Of a stretch of DNA of 64,000 nt, positions 34,141 to 43,191 are shown in pieces. Position numbers and translations under genes: made by a program. The number at the start of each line of letters is the position of its first letter. The stretch's first letter is position 1. The notes under the pieces were generated by a model that saw only the letters and a list, made by a program, of their open reading frames with translations, was not told where the DNA came from and searched no databases. The DNA is from Paractinoplanes rishiriensis (GTDB lineage Bacteria; Actinomycetota; Actinomycetes; Mycobacteriales; Micromonosporaceae): assembly GCF_016862375.1 (NCBI RefSeq), contig NZ_BOMV01000006.1, positions 1-64,000 of the forward strand, in the 5' to 3' direction.

Positions 34141-35565
34141 TTGACCGGTCGGCGCGACTCGTCTGGCTCCTACCATCCGGTGCTCGGCATCGACCTCGGC
34201 ACCACGTCCTGCGCCATGTCCGTGTGGGACGGCGAGGCCATCACGGTCATCCCCGGCCCGACCGGAGCGCACGCGCTGCCGGCCGTCGTCGGGCAAAACC
34301 CGGCCGGGCAGATCGTGGTGGGCCGGCCACCGGCCGGCGGCACCCCACCGGTGATCACCGGGATCAAACGTGAGCTGGGCAGTGGCGAGCGGCTGCGGCT
34401 GCGCGGCCGGCAGTACCAGCCGCCGGAGATCTGCGCGTTCCTGCTGATCGAGCTGAAGCGGCGGGCCGAGGCGTTCCTCGGCGGCCCGGTGCACGACGCG
34501 GTGATCACCGTTTCCGGGTCGGCCGGTGAGACGCAGCGCCGGGCCGTCCGGGAGGCGGCCGGGCTGGCCCAGCTCAACGTGCGGCGCCTGGTGGACGACC
34601 CGGTGGCGGCCGCGGTGGCGATCGGGGCCGGCGACCGGGAACGCACCTACGCGATCTACGACCTGGGCGGCGGCACCTTCGACACGGCGATCGTGCGGGT
34701 CGGCCCGGACGGGGTGAGCGTCCTGGGCGCGGCCGGCGACCCCCGGCTCGGCGGCGACGACTTCGACGAGCACATCGTGGGCTACGCGCTGCGCCAGATC
34801 CGCGAGCGGCACCACGTCGACCTGAGCCAGGACGAGCACGTACGCACCCAGATCCGGCGCGAGGCCGAACGCCGGAAACGCGAGCTGTCGACGGCCGAGA
34901 CCACGGTGCTCGAACTGCCGCTGCTGACCGCCACGATCAGCACCAGCGTGCCGCTGTCCCGACGGGCCTTCGAGGCGATGATCGAGCCGGACGTCACGAA
35001 GTCGCTGGGCTACCTGGCCGCCGCACTGGCCGCGGCCCGGTCCGAGCACGGCATCGGCCGGCACGGCGTCGACCGGGTGCTGCTGGCCGGCGGCTCGAGC
35101 CGGATCCCGTCGATCCGCACCCGGCTGGCCGGCTACTTCGGGCTGAACGTCGGCGACATCCCGGCCGGCCTCGAACCCGACGAGCTGAACGCGCGCGGCG
35201 CCGGCCTGCTGGCCCGCGAGTACGAGCCGGCGCTCACCTTCGAAGATTTCCGCCCCGGCCTGCTCAGTGCCAATCTGCGGCTGCGCGCCGAGATGGCCGA
35301 GCCGGACGAGCCGGGGTTCGCGTCACCCGCCGAGGCGGCCGGCCCGCCGGACACGCTACCGATGCCGCCGGCCGAGACCCCGGCCGATTTCCGCCCGGTG
35401 GCCGACGCCAGCTACTGGATGCTGGCCGGCACGGAGGACGGCGACCGGGCCGGGCTGCGCGCCGCGTACACCTCTTTCATCGCCGCCATCCAGGCGGCCG
35501 CGCCGGACGCCCGGCTCCGCGAACTGGGCGAGGTGCTGGCCCGCGAATACGCCCGCGGCCATTGA
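34141..35565 (+). CDS. Hsp70-family protein lacking a standard substrate-binding domain
   Basis: A 474-residue protein with the actin-like ATPase domain of Hsp70: phosphate-1 motif GIDLGTTS (16-23), phosphate-2 motif DLGGGTFD (174-181) and the adenosine motif LLAGGSSRIPSI (about 315-326). The usual beta-sandwich substrate-binding domain and lid are missing. Instead a Pro/Glu-rich linker leads to a short helical tail (about 425-474). Chaperone activity of the DnaK kind is therefore doubtful; a regulatory or scaffold role is possible. The start is TTG at 34141 behind an AGGGGG tract. Confidence 0.82.
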   Translation: MTGRRDSSGSYHPVLGIDLGTTSCAMSVWDGEAITVIPGPTGAHALPAVVGQNPAGQIVVGRPPAGGTPPVITGIKRELGSGERLRLRGRQYQPPEICAFLLIELKRRAEAFLGGPVHDAVITVSGSAGETQRRAVREAAGLAQLNVRRLVDDPVAAAVAIGAGDRERTYAIYDLGGGTFDTAIVRVGPDGVSVLGAAGDPRLGGDDFDEHIVGYALRQIRERHHVDLSQDEHVRTQIRREAERRKRELSTAETTVLELPLLTATISTSVPLSRRAFEAMIEPDVTKSLGYLAAALAAARSEHGIGRHGVDRVLLAGGSSRIPSIRTRLAGYFGLNVGDIPAGLEPDELNARGAGLLAREYEPALTFEDFRPGLLSANLRLRAEMAEPDEPGFASPAEAAGPPDTLPMPPAETPADFRPVADASYWMLAGTEDGDRAGLRAAYTSFIAAIQAAAPDARLRELGEVLAREYARGH

Positions 35566-35586
35566 TTCCGTCCCTTATCTGCCCGT

Positions 35587-35592
35587 TACGGT
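35587..35592 (+). promoter_or_regulatory. -10 box of the probable leaderless LLM oxidoreductase gene
   Basis: TACGGT is followed by 6 nt and the ATG at 35599. Confidence 0.5.
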
Positions 35593-35598
35593 TGGTGC

Positions 35599-36513
35599 AT
35601 GCTGATCAGTTTTGGGCTGCCGGTCTCCGGCGCGTGGGCCACGCCGGCGTCCCTGGCCGGGTTCGCCGTCCGCGCCGAGGACCTCGGCTACCACGGGCTG
35701 TGGACGTTCCAGCGGCTCCTGGTGGGCGTCGAGCAGGATCTGGCGCCGGTGTACCGCGGCGTGCTCGACCCGCTCCTCGCACTCACCTACGCGGCGGCCC
35801 GCACCTCGGTGATCCGGCTCGGCGTCGCCGTGATCAACCTGCCCTTCGTCTCGCCGGCCTACCTGGCCAAACAGGCCGGCACCCTGGATGTGCTCTCCGG
35901 CGGCCGGTTCGACCTGGGCCTGGGCACCGGCTGGTCGGAGCCCGAGTTCGTGGCGACCGGCTCGGACCCGCACCCGCGCGGCCGGCGCATCGAGGAATAT
36001 CTGGCCGCCCTGCGCACCCTGTGGCAGGACCGGCCGGCCAGCTTCGACGGCACGCTGTACCGGGTGCCACCGAGCGTCATGGACCCGCCGCCGGTGCAGC
36101 CGGGTGGCCCACCGGTGCTGCTGGGCGGCACCGCGGAGGCGGCGCTGCGCCGGGCCGGCCGGATCGCGGCGGGATGGGTGAGCAGCAGCCGGGCCAGCCT
36201 CGCCGACATCCGGCGGGGCACCGAGGTGGTGCGCGCGGCGGCCGCGGCCGCCGGCCGCGACCCGGACCTGGTCCGGATCGTGGTGCGCGGCGTGGTGCGG
36301 GCCGGCGAGCCGGTCGAGGGGGTGGCACTGTCCGGGGACTTCGCCGCGATTCGCGACGCTGCCCGGGGGTACCAGGAGGCCGGCGTGACCGAACTCTTCT
36401 ACGACCTCAACTGGGACCCGTTGATCGGGTCGCCGGACGCCGACCCGGTGCTGGCAACCGCGCGTGCCGAGGAGATCATCACCGCCTTGGCGCCGACCCG
36501 ACTTGACGGGTAG
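35599..36513 (+). CDS. LLM-class (luciferase-like) putative F420-dependent oxidoreductase
   Basis: A 304-residue TIM-barrel protein of the luciferase-like monooxygenase class. Characteristic segments are GFAVRAEDLGYHGLW (21-35), LGVAVINLPFVSPAYLAKQAGTLDVLSGGRF (about 74-104) and GLGTGWSEPEF. In actinobacteria these enzymes usually use F420 for hydride transfer, sometimes FMN. No substrate can be assigned. It looks monocistronic, with a leaderless-type promoter after the Hsp70-like gene. Confidence 0.85.
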   Translation: MLISFGLPVSGAWATPASLAGFAVRAEDLGYHGLWTFQRLLVGVEQDLAPVYRGVLDPLLALTYAAARTSVIRLGVAVINLPFVSPAYLAKQAGTLDVLSGGRFDLGLGTGWSEPEFVATGSDPHPRGRRIEEYLAALRTLWQDRPASFDGTLYRVPPSVMDPPPVQPGGPPVLLGGTAEAALRRAGRIAAGWVSSSRASLADIRRGTEVVRAAAAAAGRDPDLVRIVVRGVVRAGEPVEGVALSGDFAAIRDAARGYQEAGVTELFYDLNWDPLIGSPDADPVLATARAEEIITALAPTRLDG

Positions 36514-37108
36514 GTAAGACGGTGGTCGAAGTCCCGGGAATTGGCCGGAATGGCGGGCCAATCGTTATCGGAATGGCCTTCGGGTTAGCGCGGGACGGCG
36601 TCCCCGACATGATCGGAGAGTGACGGTGATCAACACAGAAGCGATTGTACGACGACCATCCCACCGTCGATCCCACCCCCGGAACGCCCTTCCGCCGAAG
36701 ATCTTCCGGGTGGGAGCGCTCAACACCGAAGGAACTGAAGGAACGGAGTACGCAAGATCGACATGAGGGCGAAACCCCGGCGAAACAGCCGTCTACGATC
36801 TCCTGAACTGGACTTCGATGACTTTGCGCAACAGTACGATTGCCCTTTGGGTTGTGATAACGGACATACGGCGCGATCTTGACTGACACTATGGGCGGTT
36901 TAATCCTCAAACTAGCAGTTTCGTGCCCTCCGACGGGCCTACCCGATGTGACGCTTCGGGCGCCAGGCTTTCAGCGGGCCGTTATTCATTCGATGCGTCA
37001 ACTCATTTCCTACGGCCCAGTTCCGGACTACCTTCCCAACCGCAGCATCCGAATACCTCTCACGCACGACGCATGTGAGGGTGTGTCGTTCGATGGAGGT
37101 GATTGAGT
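36514..37108. other. 595-bp lower-GC leader region of the Dpp-type operon
   Basis: No convincing gene is seen. Bases 36841-37080 are 57% GC by direct count, well below the coding DNA here. A CebR-like site (36711-36724) lies within it, and GGAGGTGAT (37095-37103) is a full anti-16S ribosome site for the permease gene. A 75-codon frame at 36879 has no ribosome site. The length suggests a long regulated 5' UTR or distant promoter. Confidence 0.55.
36711..36724 (+). promoter_or_regulatory. CebR/CelR-like operator in the Dpp operon leader
   Basis: TGGGAGCGCTCAAC matches the reported CebR box TGGGAGCGCTCCCA at 11 of 14 positions, including the full left half. It is 385 bp before the first gene of the operon, so its effect depends on where the promoter lies. 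Confidence 0.4.
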
Positions 37109-38131
37109 GTGGAACCGCTGATCGAGGAGGCCGGACTGGCCCGGACCGGCGCCCCGCTCGATGCGATGAACTCACCCACCGGCGAGAAGAGGAAGGTCGA
37201 GACCAGACACCGGTCGCCAACCCAGATCGCCCTCGCGCGCCTGCGCAAGGACAAGGTCGCGATGACCTGTCTGGGCATCTTCATCTTCTTCGTCCTGATC
37301 GCAATCTTCGCCCCGTTGCTCGCCAAGCTCGAGGGCCAGGACCCGTCCACGCTGCACCAGGACCTGCTCGACGAGTACGGTTACCCGACCTTCGTGGTCA
37401 GCAGCGAGCACTGGTTCGGCATCGAGCCCCGGCTGGGCCGCGACCTCTTCGCCCGGTTCGTCTACGGCGCCCGGCCCTCGCTGATCGTGGCCTGCACGGT
37501 CACCGTGATCACCGGCATCGTCGGCGTGGTCATGGGTCTCGTGGCCGGCTTCCTGGGCGGCTGGGTCGACCGGGTCATCTCCTGGGTGATCGACTTCGTG
37601 CTGAGCCTGCCCTACCTCCTGTTCGCCATCGCCGTACCGGCCGTGCTCCTGACGATGTTCGTCGAAGACGCGAGCACGGCGGGCGTCACCGAGGTGACCC
37701 GGGCGCGGTTCGCGTCACTGATCATCGTCCTCTCCTTCTTCGGCTGGGCCAGTCTGGCCCGGCTCATCCGCGGCGAGGTGCTCTCGCTGCGCGAGCGCGA
37801 GTTCATCGCCGCCGCCAAGGTGCTGGGCGTGCCGACCCGCAAGGTCCTGTTCAAGGAGTTGCTGCCTAACCTGGTGGCGCCGATCATCATCTCCACCTCG
37901 CTGGCCCTGCCGACCTACATCGTCGCCGAGGCGGGTCTGACCTTCCTCGGTGTGGGTCTGGTCGAGCCGACCCCGTCGTGGGGGCTCACGATCGCCAACG
38001 CGACGACCTACTACCGGGCGGACCCGCTCTACCTGTGGCTGCCTGTCCTGGCGATCAGCATCCTGGTGCTGTCGCTGAGCTTGCTCGGTGACTCGATCCG
38101 AGACGCTTTCGATCCCCGCACCCGACGGTGA
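37109..38131 (+). CDS. Dpp/Opp-type ABC transporter permease (DppC-like)
   Basis: A 340-residue inner-membrane permease with an extended cytoplasmic N-terminus and about six membrane segments. An extracytoplasmic insert after TM1 carries FVVSSEHWFGIEPRLGRDLF, a typical DppC/OppC opening. The EAA-type loop is EFIAAAKVLGVPTRKVL. GTG at 37109 is chosen because GGAGGTGAT ends 5 nt upstream; TTG at 37103 would overlap that site. It is the first gene of a five-protein importer, followed by the binding protein. Gene order C-A-B-D-F is unusual, since A commonly comes first. Confidence 0.9.
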   Translation: MEPLIEEAGLARTGAPLDAMNSPTGEKRKVETRHRSPTQIALARLRKDKVAMTCLGIFIFFVLIAIFAPLLAKLEGQDPSTLHQDLLDEYGYPTFVVSSEHWFGIEPRLGRDLFARFVYGARPSLIVACTVTVITGIVGVVMGLVAGFLGGWVDRVISWVIDFVLSLPYLLFAIAVPAVLLTMFVEDASTAGVTEVTRARFASLIIVLSFFGWASLARLIRGEVLSLREREFIAAAKVLGVPTRKVLFKELLPNLVAPIIISTSLALPTYIVAEAGLTFLGVGLVEPTPSWGLTIANATTYYRADPLYLWLPVLAISILVLSLSLLGDSIRDAFDPRTRR

Positions 38132-38163
38132 CCCCGTCGACGCCCTGTAAAGAAAGAGGAGAA

Positions 38164-39906
38164 ATGGCAAGGCGCTTCAAGGTGGCCGTGGCGGCGACAG
38201 CTGCCGTTGCCCTGGTGCTGTCGGGCTGTGGCAGCCCGTCGTCCAACAACGATTCCGGCAAGGCCGACACCGGCAAGATCTCGGCGCAGCAGAGCGCGAC
38301 CGACCCGAACGCGAAAGGCCCGGCGCCGGAGGTTCCCGGCTCGCGCAAGGGCGGCACGCTGATCGTCTACGCCCAGACGACGCCGTCGACGTTCGACCCG
38401 ACCGACATCTACTACACCGACTCGAACGAGATCGGGAAGCTGCTGTTCCGTACCCCGACGCAGTACGCGATCCGGAACGGGCAGCCGGTTCTGGTGCCCG
38501 ACCTGACCGACCTCGGCACCGTGTCGTCCGACCAGCTCAGCTGGACCTTCAAGATGCAGCAGGGCATCAAGTACGAGGACGGCACCGAGGTCAAGGTCGA
38601 AGACCTCGCGTACGCCATCAAGCGCTCCTTCGCGCACGACATCTACGCGAACGGCCCGGCGTACCAGCTGTCGTACTTCAAGGACGGCGACAAGTACAAG
38701 GGCCCGTACACCGACGGTGACACCTTTGCCGGCGTGGCGACCCAGGGCACCGACACCCTGATCATCAACCTGGCGAAGCCGTTCTCCGACCTGCCGTTCT
38801 ACCTGACCTTCCCGCTGTTCACGCCGATCCCGAAGGCGAAGGACACCAAGCAGGACTACAAGAACCGCCCGCTGGCCACCGGCCCGTACGCGTTCGACCA
38901 GTACACCGCCGGCACCTCGCTCACGCTGAAGAAGAACCCGAACTGGGACGCCAACACCGACCCGGTCCGGCACCAGTACCCGGACGCCTTCAGCTTCAAG
39001 TGGGGCGGCGAGCTCGTCTCGACCCAGCAGAAGGTTCTGAACAGCGCCGGCGAGGACGCCAACGCCGTTCAGTACGAGGAGATCGACGCCTCGCTCATCC
39101 CGCAGCTGACCGGCGACAAGGCCAACCAGCTGATCAAGGGTGAGAGCCCCTGCGTGTACATCCTGAACATCGACACCCGCAAGGTCACCGACATCAACGT
39201 CCGTAAGGCGATCGCGAAGGCGCAGCCGTGGGACGCGCTGTCCAAGGCGAACGGCAACAACGACTACACGTCGGAGCCGGCCAGCACCTTCCTCCCGCCG
39301 GGCGTGCCGGGTCACACCAAGTACACCCCGTTCCCGGACCTGACCGGCACCGGTGCCGGTGACCCCGAGGGCGCCAAGAAGATCCTGACCGACGCCGGCA
39401 AGCTCGGCTTCGAGGTCAGCTGGTACTACGACAACTCCAAGCCGATCTCGCAGCAGATCTCGAACATCCGGGCCGACGCGATGACCAAGGCCGGCTTCAA
39501 GGTCAAGGCGATCGGTGTGGCCACGGCCGACCTGCGCGCCAAGGTCTCGGACTACGACGCTCCGGTCAACCTCAACCAGGGTCCGCGCGGCTGGTGCTCC
39601 GACTGGCCGACCGGCTCCAGCTGGATCCCGGTCATGTTCCAGTCGAAGGCCATCGCGGAGGGCACGGCCTGGGGCTTCCTCCAGGACACCGCGCTGGACA
39701 AGGAGATCGAGGACGTAGCGAAGCTGCCGACCAACGACGCCACCAGCAAGTGGGCCGCGCTGGACCAGAAGATCATGGGCCAGTACGTGGCGCTGCCCTG
39801 GTACTACACCAAGATGGCGGTCCTCGTCGGCACCAACGTCGGTGGCACCGTGGGTGACGCCACCGTCGGCATGCCGTACCTGCTGGACATGTACCTCAAG
39901 AGCTGA
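38164..39906 (+). CDS. Dpp/Opp-type substrate-binding lipoprotein
   Basis: A 580-residue family-5 extracellular solute-binding protein. The signal peptide ends in the lipobox LSGC (C21), followed by a Ser/Asn-rich linker. The body has GGTLIVYAQTTPSTFDP, the ATGPYAFDQY turn and LNIDTRKVTDINVRKAIA, all typical of the DppA/OppA fold. Such proteins bind peptides but also nickel, opines or oligosaccharides. The CBM6 gene in the same operon raises the oligosaccharide option. AGAGGAGA lies directly before the ATG. Confidence 0.92.
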   Translation: MARRFKVAVAATAAVALVLSGCGSPSSNNDSGKADTGKISAQQSATDPNAKGPAPEVPGSRKGGTLIVYAQTTPSTFDPTDIYYTDSNEIGKLLFRTPTQYAIRNGQPVLVPDLTDLGTVSSDQLSWTFKMQQGIKYEDGTEVKVEDLAYAIKRSFAHDIYANGPAYQLSYFKDGDKYKGPYTDGDTFAGVATQGTDTLIINLAKPFSDLPFYLTFPLFTPIPKAKDTKQDYKNRPLATGPYAFDQYTAGTSLTLKKNPNWDANTDPVRHQYPDAFSFKWGGELVSTQQKVLNSAGEDANAVQYEEIDASLIPQLTGDKANQLIKGESPCVYILNIDTRKVTDINVRKAIAKAQPWDALSKANGNNDYTSEPASTFLPPGVPGHTKYTPFPDLTGTGAGDPEGAKKILTDAGKLGFEVSWYYDNSKPISQQISNIRADAMTKAGFKVKAIGVATADLRAKVSDYDAPVNLNQGPRGWCSDWPTGSSWIPVMFQSKAIAEGTAWGFLQDTALDKEIEDVAKLPTNDATSKWAALDQKIMGQYVALPWYYTKMAVLVGTNVGGTVGDATVGMPYLLDMYLKS

Positions 39907-39920
39907 CCTCGTCAGTAACT

Positions 39921-39955
39921 CCGGTGGCCCGGCCGGTCTTCGGCCGGGCCACCGG
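39921..39955 (+). terminator. Intercistronic hairpin after the binding-protein gene
   Basis: CCGGTGGCCCGGCC (39921-39934) pairs perfectly with 39942-39955 across a 7-nt loop. It is 14 nt after the binding-protein stop and inside the operon, so it probably stabilises that part of the mRNA or ends part of transcription, raising binding protein over permease. Confidence 0.65.
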
Positions 39956-40015
39956 TAGCACCAAGCAGCTTTTCGTTCCCCCGCACACCCTTTTCTCAAC
40001 GACGAGGTGCCCGCC

Positions 40016-40993
40016 GTGCTGCTGTACATCCTGCGACGACTGATCAGCGCGATCTCGGTCGTGATAGTCACGGTGGTGGCCAGCTTCATGCTGTTCTTCG
40101 TCGCACCCACCGACCCGGCCGGCGTCGTCTGCGGCACCCGGTGCACCCCCGAACGCATCGAGGACATCACCCGCAGCCTCAACCTCGACCAGCCGGCCGT
40201 CGAACAGATCGCCCTCTACTTCAAGGGCATCGTGGTCGGCCGCACCTTCACCACCGGTGGGGTCGAACGGCACTGCGAAGCCCCCTGCCTCGGCTACTCG
40301 TACATCCTGGGCGTCCCGGTCACCGAGCTGCTCGCCAACGCCGTACCGGTGACCCTGTCGATCGTGATCGGCGGCGCGACCATCTATCTGATCGTCGGCG
40401 TGCTGATCGGCACGTTCGCCGCCCGGGTCCGAGGCACCACGCTGGACCGCATGGCGGTCGGCAGCTCGCTGGTCGTCGGCTCGATCCCCTACTTCGTGGT
40501 GGCCCTGATCGTCTCGCTGTACGCGACGTTCCTGCCGCGGTCGCAGTTCGTGCCGTTCTTCGACGATCCGTTGGCCTGGGCCAGCGGCCTGCTCGCGGCC
40601 TGGCTGTGTCTAGGGCTCACCAACTCGGCGTCGTACACCCGGTACTCGCGCGCCTCCATGATCGAGGCGATGGGGCAGGACTTCACCCGTACCGCCCGCT
40701 CGAAGGGCATCTCCGAACGCCGTGTGGTCTACCGGCACGGGCTGCGGGCGGCCATGACCCCGGTCGTCACGATCTTCGGTATCGACGTGGCGTACCAGCT
40801 GGTCAACACGATCTTCACCGAACGCATCTTCCAGCTGCCGGGCCTCGGCCTGCGCCTGCTCAACGCGTTCAGCCAGTACGACCTGCCGGTGCTCATGGGC
40901 GGCGTGGTGGTCGGCGCCACGGTCCTGGTAACCATGAACCTGGTGGTAGACATTCTGTACACGGTCCTCGACCCCCGGGTTCGGCTCGGATGA
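40016..40993 (+). CDS. Dpp/Opp-type ABC transporter permease (DppB-like)
   Basis: A 325-residue permease starting LLYILRRLISAISVVIVTVV as the first membrane segment, with about six segments in all. EAMGQDFTRTARSKGISERRVVYRHGLR is the EAA-type ATPase contact. A Cys-bearing loop (CGTRCTPERIEDI and HCEAPCLGY) lies outside the membrane between TM1 and TM2; two such Cys pairs are not typical of E. coli DppB. GTG at 40016 has GAGG 8 nt upstream; a GTG at 40007 is also in frame. The end overlaps the next ATG by 4 bp. Confidence 0.9.
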   Translation: MLLYILRRLISAISVVIVTVVASFMLFFVAPTDPAGVVCGTRCTPERIEDITRSLNLDQPAVEQIALYFKGIVVGRTFTTGGVERHCEAPCLGYSYILGVPVTELLANAVPVTLSIVIGGATIYLIVGVLIGTFAARVRGTTLDRMAVGSSLVVGSIPYFVVALIVSLYATFLPRSQFVPFFDDPLAWASGLLAAWLCLGLTNSASYTRYSRASMIEAMGQDFTRTARSKGISERRVVYRHGLRAAMTPVVTIFGIDVAYQLVNTIFTERIFQLPGLGLRLLNAFSQYDLPVLMGGVVVGATVLVTMNLVVDILYTVLDPRVRLG

Positions 40994-42120
40994 CCTCCGC
41001 CGGCACCCCATCAGTCCCGCAAGGCGGCAACATGACCGATCAGACGCTCCGGGCCCCACAGACCTCCGCTCGTATGCCCCGGCCACCCCGGTCCGACGAG
41101 GAGGCCTTCCTGGAAGTCTCCAACCTGCACGTCCAGTTCCCCACGGCGGACGGCAAGGTGCAGGCGGTGCAGGGCCTGAGCTACTCGTTGCCGCTGCGGC
41201 GGACGCTCGCCATCGTCGGCGAGTCCGGCTCCGGCAAGAGCGTCTCCAGCATGGCGATCCTGGGCCTGCACGACCGCAAGACGACCTGGATCTCCGGGTC
41301 GATCAAGGTCGGCGGCAAGGAGGTCGTCGGCATGTCGGACAAGGACCTGATGGGCTTCCGCGGTGCCGACGCCGCGATGATCTTCCAGGACCCGCAGTCC
41401 TCGCTGCACCCGTACTTCAAGATCGGTGACCAGATCACGGAGTCGTACCGGCAGCACAACAACGTGTCGAAGCGGGCCGCCAAGGCGCGCGCCGTGGAGA
41501 TGCTCGACCGGGTCGGCATCCCCAACCCGAAACGCCGCGTCGACCAGTTCCCGCACGAGTTCTCCGGCGGCATGCGGCAGCGCGCGATGATCGCGATGGC
41601 CCTGGTCAACGACCCCAAACTGCTGATCGCGGACGAGCCCACCACGGCGCTCGACGTGACCGTGCAGGCGCAGATCCTCGACCTGATCGCCGACCTCCAG
41701 CGCGACTTCGGCTCGGCGGTCGTCTTCATCACCCACGACCTCGGCGTGGTGGCCGAGATCGCGGACGACATCCTGGTGATGTACGCCGGCAACGCGGTCG
41801 AGCACGGCCCGGTCGACAAGATCCTCGGCAAGCCGCTGATGCCGTACACCTGGGGCCTGCTGGAGAGCATCCCGGCGGTGTCCGGCACCCCCGGACCGCT
41901 GCACCCGATCCCGGGCACCCCGCCGAGCCTGCTCGCGCTGCCCAGCGGCTGCGCGTTCCACCCGCGGTGCGAGTTCCGCGAGCGGGTCGGCGGCGATCTG
42001 TGCCGGACGCTCAAGCCCGAACTGGTCCCGAGGACCCCCGACCCGAGCCGCGCCTCACGGTGCCACCTGAAGGAACCCGACAAGGTGTTCGAGTCCGAGA
42101 TCCTGCCCCGGCTGCCGTGA
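40990..42120 (+). CDS. Dpp/Opp-type ABC transporter ATPase (DppD-like)
   Basis: A 376-residue ATPase with Walker [12 protein letters not shown] signature FSGGMRQR, Walker [13 protein letters not shown] and an H-loop ITHDLGVV. The C-terminal oligopeptide-transporter extension holds [18 protein letters not shown], a Cys pattern that binds an Fe-S cluster in some Dpp ATPases. The ATG at 40990 overlaps the permease stop by 4 bp. An ATG at 41032 with AAGGCGG upstream is a good alternative, giving 362 residues. It pairs with the next gene product. Confidence 0.9.
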   Translation: MTSAGTPSVPQGGNMTDQTLRAPQTSARMPRPPRSDEEAFLEVSNLHVQFPTADGKVQAVQGLSYSLPLRRTLAIVGESGSGKSVSSMAILGLHDRKTTWISGSIKVGGKEVVGMSDKDLMGFRGADAAMIFQDPQSSLHPYFKIGDQITESYRQHNNVSKRAAKARAVEMLDRVGIPNPKRRVDQFPHEFSGGMRQRAMIAMALVNDPKLLIADEPTTALDVTVQAQILDLIADLQRDFGSAVVFITHDLGVVAEIADDILVMYAGNAVEHGPVDKILGKPLMPYTWGLLESIPAVSGTPGPLHPIPGTPPSLLALPSGCAFHPRCEFRERVGGDLCRTLKPELVPRTPDPSRASRCHLKEPDKVFESEILPRLP

Positions 42121-42130
42121 GGGACGCGAG

Positions 42131-43189
42131 ATGACCACTGCCACCACCCCGGCCAAGTCCGGCGTCCGCTCGGTGGAGGGCGCGCCGCTGCTCCAGCTCG
42201 ACGACGTCAAGATGCACTTCCGCACCAAGGGCGACGGCCTGTTCGTGCGCGGCACCAAGTGGGTGCAGGCCGTCGACGGGGTGAGCCTGACCGTGCAGCC
42301 CGGCGAGACGCTGGGCCTGGTCGGCGAGTCCGGCTGCGGCAAGTCGACCACGGCGCGGCTGATCACCCGGCTGCTCGAGCCGACCGCCGGCGAGATCCGC
42401 TACCAGGGCGTCGACATCGCGCACATGTCCGAGCGCCAGCTGCGGCCGTACCGCCGGGAGATCCAGCTGATCTTCCAGGACCCATACTCGTCGCTGAACC
42501 CGCGGCACACGGTCGGCACGATCGTCGGCACCGCGCTGCGGACCCACGAGATGGTGCCCAAGAGCGGCGAGCTGGCCCGGGTGCAGGAACTCCTCGAGGT
42601 CGTGGGCCTCAACCCGGAGCACTACAACCGCTACCCGCACGAGTTCTCCGGCGGCCAGCGCCAGCGCATCGGCATCGCCCGCGCGCTCGCCGCCCGGCCC
42701 AAGATCATCGTGGCCGACGAGCCGGTCTCGGCGCTCGACGTGTCGATCCAGGCCCAGGTCATGAACCTGCTGGAAAACCTGCGCAAAGAGCTGGGCATCG
42801 CGTTCGTCTTCATCGCGCACGACCTCGGCGTGGTGCGGCACTTCTGCGACCGGGTCGCGGTGATGTACCTGGGCCGCATGGTCGAGGAGGGCCCGCGCGA
42901 CCAGCTGTACGAGTCGCCGCAGCACCCGTACACCCAGGCCCTGCTGTCCGCGGTGCCGGACATCGCGGTGGTCCGCGGCGTCCCGCCGAAGAATCGCATC
43001 CGCCTGGTCGGCGACGTGCCCAGCCCGGTCGACCCGCCGTCCGGCTGCCGGTTCCGCACCCGGTGCTGGAAGGCGCAGGACATCTGCGCCACCCAGGACC
43101 CGCCGCTGGAGGAGAAGTCGCCGCACCAACGGGCCGCCTGCCACTTCGCCGAGCCGCCGCGCGAGTCGATCGTCGCCGAAACGGCCTGA
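42131..43189 (+). CDS. Dpp/Opp-type ABC transporter ATPase (DppF-like)
   Basis: A 352-residue ATPase with Walker [13 protein letters not shown] signature FSGGQRQR, Walker [13 protein letters not shown] and H-loop IAHDLGVV. The C-terminal extension includes [14 protein letters not shown], again with the spaced cysteines of this subfamily. It forms a heterodimer with the DppD-like protein to drive import. The gene starts 10 bp after the DppD-like stop, and the CBM6 gene follows after 2 bp. Confidence 0.9.
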   Translation: MTTATTPAKSGVRSVEGAPLLQLDDVKMHFRTKGDGLFVRGTKWVQAVDGVSLTVQPGETLGLVGESGCGKSTTARLITRLLEPTAGEIRYQGVDIAHMSERQLRPYRREIQLIFQDPYSSLNPRHTVGTIVGTALRTHEMVPKSGELARVQELLEVVGLNPEHYNRYPHEFSGGQRQRIGIARALAARPKIIVADEPVSALDVSIQAQVMNLLENLRKELGIAFVFIAHDLGVVRHFCDRVAVMYLGRMVEEGPRDQLYESPQHPYTQALLSAVPDIAVVRGVPPKNRIRLVGDVPSPVDPPSGCRFRTRCWKAQDICATQDPPLEEKSPHQRAACHFAEPPRESIVAETA

Positions 43190-43191
43190 CC

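Noticed and set aside
36879..37106. 75-codon open frame in the Dpp leader
   Set aside because: No ribosome site, no recognisable domain, and it ends over the strong ribosome site of the permease gene.
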